A DNA stretch of 64,000 nucleotides from Xaviernesmea oryzae (GCF_900109605.1 NZ_FOAM01000005.1:124001-188000), one strand, 5' to 3'; positions 47,633 through 56,183 are shown, counted from the stretch's first letter. Translations and numbers: made by a program. Notes: generated from the sequence alone by a model not told the origin.

Positions 47633-48430
47633 GTGAGCAAGCCCCTCATGGACAGACATGCGCTCGTGACCGGCGCCGGCAGCGGCATCGGCGCGGCAAT
47701 CGCGCGAAGGCTTGCCCGCGACGGCGCGCGTGTCACGCTGGCGGGCCGGCGGGCCGAGCCGCTGCAAGCGCTGGCGGACGAGCTGGCCGAGGAGATCGGC
47801 CACGGCCGCGCCCTCGTTGCCGCCGGCTTTGATGTGACCGACCCGCATGACATCGCGGCCGGCCTCGCCGCCGCGCGCGCCGCCTTCGGCCCGGTTTCGG
47901 TCCTTGTCAACAATGCCGGCGAGGCGCCGAGCGCGCCGTTCGAAAAGACCGGCGCCGATCTCTGGGCCAAGGTGATCGACGTCGATCTGACAGGCGTCTT
48001 CAACGTCACCCAGGCAGTGCTGCCGGACTTAAAGGCCCATGGCGAGGGCGCGCGCATCATCAATCTCGCCTCCACGGCGGGATTGAAGGGCTACGCCTAT
48101 GTCTCGGCCTATTGCGCCGCCAAGCATGGCGTCGTCGGGCTCACACGGGCGCTGGCTTTGGAGCTGGCACGCAAGAACATCACCGTCAACGCCGTCTGCC
48201 CGGGCTTTACCGACACGCCGATCATCGCGCGCTCGATCGAGGCGATCATGGAAAAGACCGGCCGCAGCCGTGAGGCGACACTCGCCGAATTCACCGCCGC
48301 CAATCCGCAAGCGCGCCTGGTGCGTCCGGAGGAGGTGGCCGATGCGGTCGCCTGGCTTGCCGCACCCGGCGCCGGCGCGATCACCGGACAGGCCGTGGCA
48401 GTGGCGGGCGGTGAGGTGATGGCGGGATGA
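47633..48430 (+). CDS. Short-chain dehydrogenase/reductase (3-hydroxyacyl-CoA dehydrogenase-like)
   Basis: 265 residues from GTG 47633 (GAGG upstream; ATG 47648 is the alternative). Rossmann motif TGAGSGIG, NNAG, catalytic Ser in INLASTAG, YCAAK (Tyr-Lys), and the PGFTDTP loop. It begins seven bases after the flavoprotein stop. In the 2-aminobenzoyl-CoA pathway an SDR oxidises the hydroxyl of the non-aromatic CoA intermediate, and that role fits here, but the sequence alone does not show the substrate. Confidence 0.92.
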   Translation: MSKPLMDRHALVTGAGSGIGAAIARRLARDGARVTLAGRRAEPLQALADELAEEIGHGRALVAAGFDVTDPHDIAAGLAAARAAFGPVSVLVNNAGEAPSAPFEKTGADLWAKVIDVDLTGVFNVTQAVLPDLKAHGEGARIINLASTAGLKGYAYVSAYCAAKHGVVGLTRALALELARKNITVNAVCPGFTDTPIIARSIEAIMEKTGRSREATLAEFTAANPQARLVRPEEVADAVAWLAAPGAGAITGQAVAVAGGEVMAG

Positions 48431-48485
48431 CGGCCAAGAATCGCGCTGCGCAATGACGCCGCTCAGAGACGAACAGGGAGGCAGA

Positions 48486-48905
48486 ATGCCCTTTACCATT
48501 TCCAAGCCGATGCGCTTCGGCGATTGCGACCTCACCGGGATTGCTTATCACCCGGCCTATCTTTCCATGCTGGTGGATGTGAACGAGGCGATGTTCGCCT
48601 CCTTCGGCGTGACCTGGAAGGAGATCATGTTCGAGCGCAAGCTCGGCCTTCCGACGGTGACCCTGAACCTCGAATTCAAGAAGCCTGCCATCTACGGCGA
48701 TGTGCTGGATTTTGCCGTGCATGTGCGCGCCATCGGCCGCGCCTCGCTGGATCTCGAAACGGTGGTCACCGTGCGGGGCGACGTCATCTGGACCGTGCGT
48801 CAGCGCATCGTCATGACCTCGCTGGCCGACCACAAATCCCACCCCTGGCCGGAGGATGTCCGCGCCGGTCTTTCGCGTTATCTGGAGCCCTCACATGATG
48901 CATGA
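48486..48905 (+). CDS. 4-hydroxybenzoyl-CoA-type thioesterase (hotdog fold)
   Basis: 139 residues from ATG 48486 (GGGAGG five bases upstream). The active-site region MRFGDCDLTGIAYHPAYL carries the catalytic Asp in the D-x-x-G-x-x-Y pattern typical of 4-hydroxybenzoyl-CoA thioesterases. It would release the free acid from an aromatic or alicyclic acyl-CoA made by the flavoprotein, for example gentisyl-CoA. Overlaps the next gene by eleven bases. Confidence 0.9.
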   Translation: MPFTISKPMRFGDCDLTGIAYHPAYLSMLVDVNEAMFASFGVTWKEIMFERKLGLPTVTLNLEFKKPAIYGDVLDFAVHVRAIGRASLDLETVVTVRGDVIWTVRQRIVMTSLADHKSHPWPEDVRAGLSRYLEPSHDA

Positions 48906-49293
48906 AATCATCCAGCCGGACGGCTGGGCCAAGCCGATCGGCTATTCCAACGGGATCAGCGCGCGCGGGCGCATCGTTCAGGTCGGCGGCCAGATCGGCT
49001 GGGACGAACAATGCCTGTTTCACTCGGATGATTTCGTCGATCAGGTGCGCCAGACGCTCACCAACATCGTCAGCGTGCTGAAGGCAGCCGATGCCAAGCC
49101 CGAGCATCTGATCCAGATGACCTGGTACTTCACCGACCGCGAGGCCTATCGCTCGCGGATGAAGGAAATCGGCGCCGTTTATCGCGAAATCATCGGCCGG
49201 CATTTTCCGCCCATGGCCGCCGTTCAGGTCGTGGCGCTGATGGAAGACCGCGCCAAGATCGAAATCCAGGCGCTGGCCGTCGTTCCAGACTGA
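48895..49293 (+). CDS. RidA/YjgF-family protein
   Basis: 132 residues from ATG 48895 (GGAG seven bases upstream), overlapping the thioesterase gene. Size and motifs (RIVQVGGQIGWD, QTLTNIVSVLKAADAKPEHLIQM, FPPMAAVQVVAL, KIEIQALAVV) fit the Rid superfamily. By eye, the arginine that archetypal RidA uses to bind imines appears to be Ala in the VVALM stretch, so it may belong to a Rid subgroup without classical imine deaminase activity. Rid proteins occur in aminobenzoate and other amino-aromatic catabolic clusters, which hints at a nitrogen-containing substrate. Confidence 0.9.
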   Translation: MMHEIIQPDGWAKPIGYSNGISARGRIVQVGGQIGWDEQCLFHSDDFVDQVRQTLTNIVSVLKAADAKPEHLIQMTWYFTDREAYRSRMKEIGAVYREIIGRHFPPMAAVQVVALMEDRAKIEIQALAVVPD

Positions 49294-49337
49294 AGCGCTG
49301 CTCGCTTGACGCTCTGAAAGACCGAGGAGGAACCACC

Positions 49338-49763
49338 ATGAACAACAAGATCATGCCCGTCATCACCCGAAAGGGCCAGGAAGACACGGGAACGGGCCAG
49401 TCCGGCGGCTGCGTTCGCGTCTCCGGCGTCGGGCCGCAGCACACGCCGGCCACCAAGATCTGGTTCGGCAAGGTTTCCAACGATCCGGGCTACCGGTCCT
49501 ATCCCCATCATCATGGCGAAGCCGAAACCGGCGGCTATGTGCTGAAGGGCAAGGCGCGCATCTATTTCGGCGAGAACTGGCAGGAGTTCCTCGACATGGA
49601 GGAAGGCGACTTCATCTTCGTGCCGCCGAACTGGCCGCATATCGAGGTCAACATGTCGACGACGGAAGAGCTGGTCTGGCTGACCACGCGCACGCCGGAC
49701 AATATCGTCATCAACCTGCCCGATGTCGATGACAGCGTGCTCCAAGGCTTCCGGCGCGCCTGA
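49338..49763 (+). CDS. Small single-domain cupin
   Basis: 141 residues with both cupin motifs: HHHGEAE (two His and a Glu) and VPPNWPH (third His), so the metal site is intact. Strong ribosome site GAGGAGG. The chain is too short for a bicupin gentisate 1,2-dioxygenase, but is in the size range of small cupin dioxygenases and isomerases. Its place between the Rid protein and a fumarylacetoacetate-hydrolase-type enzyme makes it the best candidate in the operon for a ring-opening or tautomerising step. The reaction is unknown. Its stop overlaps the next start (TGATG). Confidence 0.85.
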   Translation: MNNKIMPVITRKGQEDTGTGQSGGCVRVSGVGPQHTPATKIWFGKVSNDPGYRSYPHHHGEAETGGYVLKGKARIYFGENWQEFLDMEEGDFIFVPPNWPHIEVNMSTTEELVWLTTRTPDNIVINLPDVDDSVLQGFRRA

Positions 49764-50611
49764 TGAAGCTCCTTCGCCATGGCCCGGCAGGCGCCGAACA
49801 GCCTGCTTTCATCGATGCCGATGGCATCATCCGCGACCTCTCCGGCATCATTCCGGATCTGTCGGGCGACGCCTTGAGCGATGCCGGCCTCGACAGGCTG
49901 CGCGCGCTCGATCCGAAGAGCCTGCCGGCGATTTCGCCGGAGCGCATCGGCCCCTGCGTCGCCGGCACGTCGAAATTCATCTGCGTCGGCCTGAACTATG
50001 CCGACCATGCCAAGGAAACCGGCAAGGCTCCGCCTGACGAGCCGATCCTGTTCATGAAGGCGACGAGCGCGATCATCGGCCCCAACGATCCGGTGGAAAT
50101 CCCGCGCGGCTCGAAAAAGGCCGATTGGGAAGTCGAACTCGGCGTCGTCATCGGCACCCGCGCCAAATATGTCAGCGAGGCGGATGCGCTCTCTCATGTT
50201 GCCGGCTATTGCGTCGTCAACGACGTGTCCGAACGCGCCTTCCAGTCCGAGCGCGGCGGGCAATGGACCAAGGGCAAGAGCCACGACACCTTCGGCCCCA
50301 CCGGTCCCTGGCTCGTCACGCGCGACGAGGTGGCGGATCCGCAGGCGCTCGCGCTCTGGCTCGATGTCGACGGCGTGCGCCGCCAGACCGGCACGACCGC
50401 GACGATGATCTTCGGCGTCGCCCATCTCGTCAGCTATATCAGCCAGTTCATGACGCTGATGCCCGGCGACATCATCGCCACCGGCACGCCGCCCGGCGTC
50501 GGCATGGGCATCAAGCCGGAGCCGATCTTCCTCAAGCCCGGGCAGGTGATGACGCTGGGCATCGAGGGCCTTGGCGAGCAGCGCCAGACCACCATCGAAG
50601 CGAGGGCCTGA
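49763..50611 (+). CDS. Fumarylacetoacetate hydrolase (FAH) family enzyme
   Basis: 282 residues. ICVGLNYADHAKE, the metal ligands in KADWEVELGVVIG, and GDIIATGTPPGVGMG are classical for the FAH fold used by fumarylpyruvate hydrolases, acylpyruvases and 2,4-diketo-3-deoxy-sugar acid hydrolases. In gentisate-type pathways it would split the ring-opened diketo acid to pyruvate plus a dicarboxylate. The closest overall look is the ureidoglycolate lyase-like/FucH-like subgroup, so a sugar-acid substrate is an alternative. Overlaps the cupin gene by one base and is translated from the TGATG junction. Confidence 0.9.
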   Translation: MKLLRHGPAGAEQPAFIDADGIIRDLSGIIPDLSGDALSDAGLDRLRALDPKSLPAISPERIGPCVAGTSKFICVGLNYADHAKETGKAPPDEPILFMKATSAIIGPNDPVEIPRGSKKADWEVELGVVIGTRAKYVSEADALSHVAGYCVVNDVSERAFQSERGGQWTKGKSHDTFGPTGPWLVTRDEVADPQALALWLDVDGVRRQTGTTATMIFGVAHLVSYISQFMTLMPGDIIATGTPPGVGMGIKPEPIFLKPGQVMTLGIEGLGEQRQTTIEARA

Positions 50612-50613
50612 CC

Positions 50614-51411
50614 ATGGCCGATCCGAAGGCAGCCACGCTGGAAGGCCGTGTCGCACTCGTCACCGGCGGCGCGCGCGGACAGGGCGAGGCCGAAAGCCGG
50701 CTCTTTGCCGCCCACGGCGCGGCGGTGCTGATCGCCGACGTGCTGGCTGAGGAAGGCCGGGCGCTGGCCGAAAGCCTGCGGGCTGAAGGTCGAGAGGCAC
50801 GCTTTCTCCATCTCGACGTCACCGACGAGAAAAGCTGGGCCGGCGTGGTGGCGGAAGCACGCGCCTGGAAGGGCAGGCTCGACATTCTCGTCAACAATGC
50901 CGGCATCATCAACCGCACGCTGATCGCCGACACGCCTCTGGAAGCCTGGGAAAAGGTATTGAAGGTCAACCTGACCGGCGCCTTTCTCGGCATCCAGTCG
51001 GTGGCCGGCCTGATGGCGGAGGGCGGCGGCGGGGCGATCGTCAACATCTCCTCCAACAGCGCCTTTTCCGGCCATTATGATCCGGCTTACACGGCCAGCA
51101 AGTGGGGCCTGCGCGGCCTCACGCGCAGCGCGGCCATGGAGCTTGCCGGCCGCAACATCCGCGTCAACGCCGTCTGCCCCGGCCTCGTCGTCACGGGCCT
51201 CAACGCCTCCAGCCCGCACCTCCAGCCGATGATCGGGATGACGCCGATGAAGCGCAGCGGCAAGCCGGAGGAGATTGCCGAACTCGTGCTGTTCCTCGCC
51301 TCCGATGCCTCGAGCTTCATCACCGGGGAGGATTTCGTCATCGATGGAGGCTTTACCGCCGGTGCCGCCTATCGGCGCGTGGCGAGCGAGACCGGCATCA
51401 TCAAGGACTGA
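50614..51411 (+). CDS. Second short-chain dehydrogenase/reductase
   Basis: 265 residues. TGGARGQGEAE (cofactor loop; the usual GxGIG is GARGQGE), NNAGII, catalytic Ser in VNISSNSAF, YTASK, PGLVVTG and the C-terminal FITGEDFVIDGG. Starts two bases after the FAH gene stop and ends the operon, followed by a terminator. Presumably oxidises or reduces a hydroxyl group in the same pathway; it is clearly different in sequence from the SDR at 47633, so a separate step is likely. Confidence 0.92.
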   Translation: MADPKAATLEGRVALVTGGARGQGEAESRLFAAHGAAVLIADVLAEEGRALAESLRAEGREARFLHLDVTDEKSWAGVVAEARAWKGRLDILVNNAGIINRTLIADTPLEAWEKVLKVNLTGAFLGIQSVAGLMAEGGGGAIVNISSNSAFSGHYDPAYTASKWGLRGLTRSAAMELAGRNIRVNAVCPGLVVTGLNASSPHLQPMIGMTPMKRSGKPEEIAELVLFLASDASSFITGEDFVIDGGFTAGAAYRRVASETGIIKD

Positions 51412-51433
51412 ACGAAGGCTTTGTCATGTCTCG

Positions 51434-51462
51434 ATCCGGCGTTTCACGAGCGCCGGATTTTT
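51434..51462 (+). terminator. Terminator of the catabolic operon
   Basis: ATCCGGCG (51434-51441) pairs with CGCCGGAT (51451-51458), followed by TTTTC, 23 bases after the last stop codon and abutting the end of the convergent CLC gene. Confidence 0.85.
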
Positions 51463-52823
51463 CATGCGCCGCTCTTCTCGCTGGCTGCCTCATGGCCCGC
51501 TGCGCGGCTGCGGCGCATGGCAGCGGCAAGGAAACTGCGCGACAGGCCGTGATAGAGCGGCTCGCTTTGTAACAGGCGCGAGGTGATATAGCCGAGCATG
51601 GCAGCGCCCATAATCGCGATGACGCCATCATGATTGCCGGTCATTTCGAGGATGATGACGAAGGCGGTCATTGGGGCCTGCACCACACCGGCAAAATAGC
51701 CGGCCATGCCGAGCGTGGCGGCCAGCGTGATGCTGGTGCCGAGCGCCAGGCCGAGACTGCTGCCAAGCCCGGCGCCGACAGCAAGCGACGGGGCGAAAAT
51801 GCCGCCAGGAATACCCGAGATCATCGACAGAAAGCTCGCGACAAGCTTCTCCAGAAAGAAGAAGGGCGGCAGAGCCTGACCTTCGATGGCGCCGCGCGCC
51901 TGCTCATAGCCCGTGCCGAAGGTCGCCCCGCCCGAGACGAGGCCGATCAGCGCGACCAGAAGGCCGCAGCCTGCCGCCAGCATCAGGCTGCGGCGCAGCG
52001 GCAGGGGGGCTGCCCAGCGGCGGATGCGCCGGCCGACCGACAGGGCAAAGCCGCTGAAGCCCGCCCCCAGCGCACCGCCAGCCACGCCGCAAACCAGCAC
52101 CAGAAGCCATTCGCGCACCGTGGCGGGACCGATGGAGGCCAGCCCGAAATAGGTATAGCTGCCGGACAGGCCGAGCGCTGCGAGGCCGGAGAGGATGACG
52201 GCGGTGAGAACCAGCCCGTTGGAGCGTGCCTCGTAAGCGCGGCCCATCTCCTCGATCGCGAAGACGATGCCGGCGAGCGGCGTGTTGAAGGCGGCGGCGA
52301 TACCGGCGGCCGAGCCGGCGAGGATCAGCCCGCGCGCCTGGGCAATGCCGCTGACGCGGGCGACCGCCAGCATGATCGACGCGCCGACCTGCACCGTCGG
52401 CCCCTCCCGCCCGATAGAGGCACCGCTTGCCAGGCCGAGAATGGTGAGCAGGATCTTGCCGAAGGCGACCCGCAGCGAGAGCAGCCAGCGCCGATCCTCA
52501 TCCTCATGCAGGTGCCGCGCGGCGATGGCTTGGGGAATGCCGCTGCCTTGGGAGTTCGGAAAGAAGCGGATGGCCAGAAAAGCCGAGAGCGTGAAGCCGG
52601 CCGGCGTGAGAAGCAGCGGGATCAGGAAGCCATGGCTGGTCGAGCCCGTCATGGCGGCAAAGACGTGCTGCGCCCAATCCGCCATCTTGGCAAAGCCGAC
52701 GCTGACCACACCGATGGCGAGTGCCCCGCACCAGAACACCAGCCGCGGCCGCCACAGGGCCGGAGAAGCCCAGAGCACGCGGGAGCGACGCAGGAGCTTG
52801 GACTTGCGGCGGATCGGCGGCAT
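51462..52823 (-). CDS. CLC-family chloride/proton antiporter
   Basis: 453 residues from ATG 52823 (AGGTG five bases upstream; ATG 52835 is close by). Selectivity-filter motifs GSGIPQ, GREGPTVQVG (gating Glu) and GIFAPSLAVGAG are present, and IEEM supplies the internal proton-pathway Glu, so it should be an exchanger rather than a channel. There are no C-terminal CBS domains. The protein has about 16 membrane-inserted helices. CLC exchangers support acid resistance or anion homeostasis. Converges with the catabolic operon. Confidence 0.93.
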   Translation of the reverse strand: MPPIRRKSKLLRRSRVLWASPALWRPRLVFWCGALAIGVVSVGFAKMADWAQHVFAAMTGSTSHGFLIPLLLTPAGFTLSAFLAIRFFPNSQGSGIPQAIAARHLHEDEDRRWLLSLRVAFGKILLTILGLASGASIGREGPTVQVGASIMLAVARVSGIAQARGLILAGSAAGIAAAFNTPLAGIVFAIEEMGRAYEARSNGLVLTAVILSGLAALGLSGSYTYFGLASIGPATVREWLLVLVCGVAGGALGAGFSGFALSVGRRIRRWAAPLPLRRSLMLAAGCGLLVALIGLVSGGATFGTGYEQARGAIEGQALPPFFFLEKLVASFLSMISGIPGGIFAPSLAVGAGLGSSLGLALGTSITLAATLGMAGYFAGVVQAPMTAFVIILEMTGNHDGVIAIMGAAMLGYITSRLLQSEPLYHGLSRSFLAAAMRRSRAAGHEAASEKSGA

Positions 52824-53218
52824 ATCACCTCGCATTGCCTTTGATGAGCAGCGGACGTCTTGCGGAGACAGCGACGCCGACATGCGGCGAAAACGGCGTT
52901 TCCACGCACACGCCATCAGGCATTCGTCGCGCTCCTGGCGTCTGCCGTGATCGCGGCACAATAAGTCGTGCGCTATGTGCGCCCGGCTCTTCTTTTCGCA
53001 TTCGCTTGGGCAAGGCAAGGAAAAGATGCAAGCGCTGCCGCGTCAAATCAGGCAGCTGTGGTCCGGCTGACATTGCGCCCCATCGCATGTTGTCCGGGAC
53101 GAGAACCTTTCGCGCCCGAAAGGGTTAAGGAGGCGGAAAGCCCGACTGTCGAAGCCCTATCGACCTTGGACCGGCGTGCCGCCGCAACGCTTGAAGACCA
53201 GACTCAAGGACCCACCGT
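52824..53218. other. Intergenic region, CLC / small protein gene
   Basis: About 390 bases between divergent genes. No convincing gene, repeat or RNA structure recognised; it should hold two promoters. Confidence 0.35.
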
Positions 53219-53449
53219 ATGCATCAGGAACCGATCGACAGCTTCGCCGACGCGCTTGAACCGATGACCGAGGATGAGGTCTTCTCGCTGCTGTCACGGC
53301 TGGAACGCGACAGTGAGAAGGCCGAGGGCGAAGAGCGCGACGAGGTGATGGCACGGATCACGCTGGTGACGGAAGAGATCGAGCGGCGCTATCCCGGTCA
53401 GGTTCTTGCGCCCTATCGCGCCTGGAAGAGCCGCGATCCGCTCGCCTGA
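53219..53449 (+). CDS. Small acidic protein of unknown function
   Basis: 76 residues, rich in Glu/Asp/Arg and predicted mostly helical (EDEVFSLLSRLERDSEKAE, RDEVMARITLVTEEIERR). It ends in PYRAWKSRDPLA. AAGGA lies about seven bases ahead of ATG. Composition and codon pattern look like a real gene. No membrane segment, Cys pair or recognised domain. It converges with the DUF6880-type gene. Function unknown. Confidence 0.65.
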   Translation: MHQEPIDSFADALEPMTEDEVFSLLSRLERDSEKAEGEERDEVMARITLVTEEIERRYPGQVLAPYRAWKSRDPLA

Positions 53450-53479
53450 GGTGTCCATGAGCCTTGCGGCGAGCACTCG

Positions 53480-54940
53480 TCAGTGTCCCTCCAGAAGCGG
53501 CCAGAAGCCATATTTGCGCCCATGCACCTGCTTCAGCTTGGCCTCATAGGCGGCATGGGGCTCCATGCGCGCCTGTGTGTAGGCCTCGGGCGGGATCACG
53601 CCGTCGAGATGGCGTAGGGCGATCAAATGACGCGCGCCATGGCCATAGGCGGCGCTACGGGATTTGTTCAGGATATCATCGAGAAGCGCGCGATAGAGCA
53701 CGGCAGAGGCCAGAGGCTGGCTCTCTTCCAGCAGTTCCGCCGCTGACGCCAGAAGCTCGTAGAAGCCGCCGTCCCAGCGGCCGCGATGGGCCAGTACGAG
53801 GGCAGCCGCATGATCGAGCCTGGGCCAGCGAAGGAAGAAGCTGAGCGCGCCATAGGGGGATTTGACCTTGCTCACAAAGGCAAAAGCCTTGTCCAGCGCT
53901 TCGAATTCCTCGAAATCGCCGAGCGCGGCGATATAGCCGCGCAGCGGCTCGGGTTCCAGCGTCTCCTCGAAGCATGTCCAGCGCAGCGCCTGGGCAGCCG
54001 GCTTGTCACCCAGCGCGGTGAGGATGTTCGCTTCCAACGCCACACGGTCCAGCCGCTCGGCAATGATAGGTCCGGCGCCATTGGCCAGATCCTCGCGGCG
54101 CATGATCCTCACCCGTCCGTCTTCGGGTTTGCGCAGCCAATCCAGCGCCTCTTGAAAGCGACCGGCATCGTAGAGCATCCTGGCGACAGACAGCCGATCC
54201 TGAAGGGTAGGCGACTTCTGCGCCTCCAGCGCCACGAGCCCGTCCAGATCGTCGCGCGCGCGGGCGATGATCTGGCGCGCGGTCAGAAGCCGATCGATCA
54301 GCCGGGACTTGAAGAATTCGTGCTCGAAGCGCCCTCCTTTGCGCCGCCGAATTTCCTTTGTCTGGCCTTCAAGCTGGCGGTCCCATTGAAGAAGGGCCGC
54401 CTCGGGCAGATGCCGGGCAATGGCTGTGAGAATGAGGAGCAGATAGTTGTCTTCATCGTCCTCCAGCCGCGCCATGATCCGGTCAGGCAGAAGCAACCGG
54501 TCGGCCTCATCGAGGCGTTCGGTCAGCGGGACCAGGGCATCCACGGCATTCTGATAGAGATCGTCGATCAGGCCGCTGCCGTCCTCCAGCCTTTCGAAGA
54601 CGACGCCGTTCGTGGCGATGAACCGTAAGAGGCGGTCGACAGCAAGCGGGGCGGACAGCGGCGCCAGTTCGCCATCGATCATCCGGAGAATGGACTGAAG
54701 ATCCTGTGCGAAGGTTTTCGTGCGCCGCCAGCTGACACGAGAACGGGCCTTTTCCAGAGCGGCGAGCCTCTGATCGATCAGCTTGGTCACCGCCTCAGGC
54801 CCCTTGGCGCCAGCAAGCGCGGCTGACACGATCCGACGGAAGACCTGATCGGACTCGGCCTGGACAACGATCAGCGCCGCCAGCTTTTCCGCGCCCAGCT
54901 TGCACAGCGCCTCGCTGTTGACCACAGGCTTGCGTGCCAC
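53480..54940 (-). CDS. DUF6880-like helical-repeat protein
   Basis: 486 residues from GTG 54940 (GGGAG seven bases upstream). Entirely helical, with repeated amphipathic pairs (for example LQDRLSVARMLYDAGRFQEALDWL, a TPR-like unit near residue 260). The N-terminal AAALAGAKGPEAVTKLIDQRL... and LLRFIATNGVVFERLEDGSG resemble proteins annotated as DUF6880 in alphaproteobacteria. The family often lies near SWIM zinc-finger genes; none is present here. Likely a cytoplasmic scaffold or regulator; function unknown. Confidence 0.7.
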   Translation of the reverse strand: MARKPVVNSEALCKLGAEKLAALIVVQAESDQVFRRIVSAALAGAKGPEAVTKLIDQRLAALEKARSRVSWRRTKTFAQDLQSILRMIDGELAPLSAPLAVDRLLRFIATNGVVFERLEDGSGLIDDLYQNAVDALVPLTERLDEADRLLLPDRIMARLEDDEDNYLLLILTAIARHLPEAALLQWDRQLEGQTKEIRRRKGGRFEHEFFKSRLIDRLLTARQIIARARDDLDGLVALEAQKSPTLQDRLSVARMLYDAGRFQEALDWLRKPEDGRVRIMRREDLANGAGPIIAERLDRVALEANILTALGDKPAAQALRWTCFEETLEPEPLRGYIAALGDFEEFEALDKAFAFVSKVKSPYGALSFFLRWPRLDHAAALVLAHRGRWDGGFYELLASAAELLEESQPLASAVLYRALLDDILNKSRSAAYGHGARHLIALRHLDGVIPPEAYTQARMEPHAAYEAKLKQVHGRKYGFWPLLEGH

Positions 54941-55089
54941 CAAAGCTCTCCCACGCTCACACGTTGACGCGCCCGGTCTGCCATTCTCGCGCATGAGGCG
55001 CAAGACGCCGCTGCCGTGGTGGGGGCGAAATCAAAACAGATCGGCTTTATCGGCGCAGTCTTACCGAAGGGCGACTTGATGGAATCCTT

Positions 55090-55132
55090 TTCCAATAAAT
55101 TGGAAGAAAGAGAAATAAATAAACTCTATAAT
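55090..55132 (+). promoter_or_regulatory. ssu promoter with upstream palindrome
   Basis: TTCCAAT-AA-ATTGGAA (55090-55105) is a perfect inverted repeat. TATAAT lies at 55127-55132 with no acceptable -35 hexamer, so the palindrome sits where an activator would touch RNA polymerase (around -40). A LysR-type sulfur regulator such as CysB/Cbl would fit, but none is encoded nearby. Confidence 0.55.
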
Positions 55133-55202
55133 CAAAGTGGCTTACTCTAGCATAGTCCTTGCATCGCGCGGCAACGGCGCCGCCATCAAGGAGAGCAAAC
55201 GC

Positions 55203-56183
55203 ATGCTGGCAATCGCGAGACGGACATTCGGCGCAGGCTTTCTGGCGCTCGGCCTTGCTCTCGGGTTCACTGCGGCTCCGCTCTGTTCGCTGGACGCGCA
55301 AGCTGCCGCGCTGACGGAGCTGAAAATCGGCTATCAAAAGACCGGCCTGCCGGTCGTCGCCCGCCAGCAGCAGGTGGTGGAAAAAGCACTGTCGTCCGAG
55401 GGCGTTACGGTGCGGTGGGTAGAGTTCGCGGCCGGTCCGCCGCTGGTCGAGGCGCTCAATGTCGGCTCCATCGATCTCGGCTGGACGGGCGATGCGCCGC
55501 CGATCTTCGGCCAGGCCGCAGGCGCCGCCATCACCTATGTCGCGGCGCTGCCGTCCAATGGCGCGGGCGAAGCCGTGTTCGTCAAGCCCGACTCCGATAT
55601 CAAGACCCTGGCTGATCTCAAGGGCCGCAAGGTCGGCGTCGGCAAGGGCACGAGCGCACATAACCTGCTGGTCGCAGCGCTTGAAAAGGCCGGCGTGGAC
55701 TTCAAGGACATCAACCCGGTCTATCTGGGTCCGGCCGATGCCGCTGCCGCCTTCGCCTCCGACAAGATCGAGGCCTGGGCGGTCTGGGATCCCTTCTTCG
55801 CCGTGGCCGAGACGCGCTATACGCCGCGCGTGCTGGCCACCACGGACAAGACCGTGGATGTGCGGACCTATTTCCTCGCCAATCGCGGCTTTGCCGCCGA
55901 GCACCCGAAGGAAATCGTGGCCACGCTCGGCGCATTGAAGGAGGCTGCCGCCTGGGCGGACGCCAACCGCGACAAGGTCGCAGAAGCGCTGCACGAGGTA
56001 ACCGGCGTGCCGCTGGAGGCACAGACACTGGCCGCAAACCGCACGAAATTTGCTATCGAACCGCTGACGCCCGAAATCGTCGCAGGCCAGCAGGTCACGG
56101 CCGATCGCTTCTTTCGCCTTGGCCTGATCCCCAAGAAGATCACGGTTGCCGATGCCGTCTGGACGCCACCCGCCGGCAATTGA
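55203..56183 (+). CDS. ssuA: Aliphatic sulfonate-binding periplasmic protein
   Basis: 326 residues from ATG 55203 (AAGGAG ten bases upstream). The signal peptide ends near AQAAA. The mature protein reads LTELKIGYQKTGLPVVARQQ, WVEFAAGPPLVEALNVGSIDLGWTGDAPPIF and GRKVGVGKGTSAHNLL, the SsuA/TauA pattern. It captures alkanesulfonates or related sulfur (or nitrate-like) compounds for import. First gene of ssuACB. No SsuD/SsuE monooxygenase genes are present to release sulfite. Confidence 0.93.
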   Translation: MLAIARRTFGAGFLALGLALGFTAAPLCSLDAQAAALTELKIGYQKTGLPVVARQQQVVEKALSSEGVTVRWVEFAAGPPLVEALNVGSIDLGWTGDAPPIFGQAAGAAITYVAALPSNGAGEAVFVKPDSDIKTLADLKGRKVGVGKGTSAHNLLVAALEKAGVDFKDINPVYLGPADAAAAFASDKIEAWAVWDPFFAVAETRYTPRVLATTDKTVDVRTYFLANRGFAAEHPKEIVATLGALKEAAAWADANRDKVAEALHEVTGVPLEAQTLAANRTKFAIEPLTPEIVAGQQVTADRFFRLGLIPKKITVADAVWTPPAGN

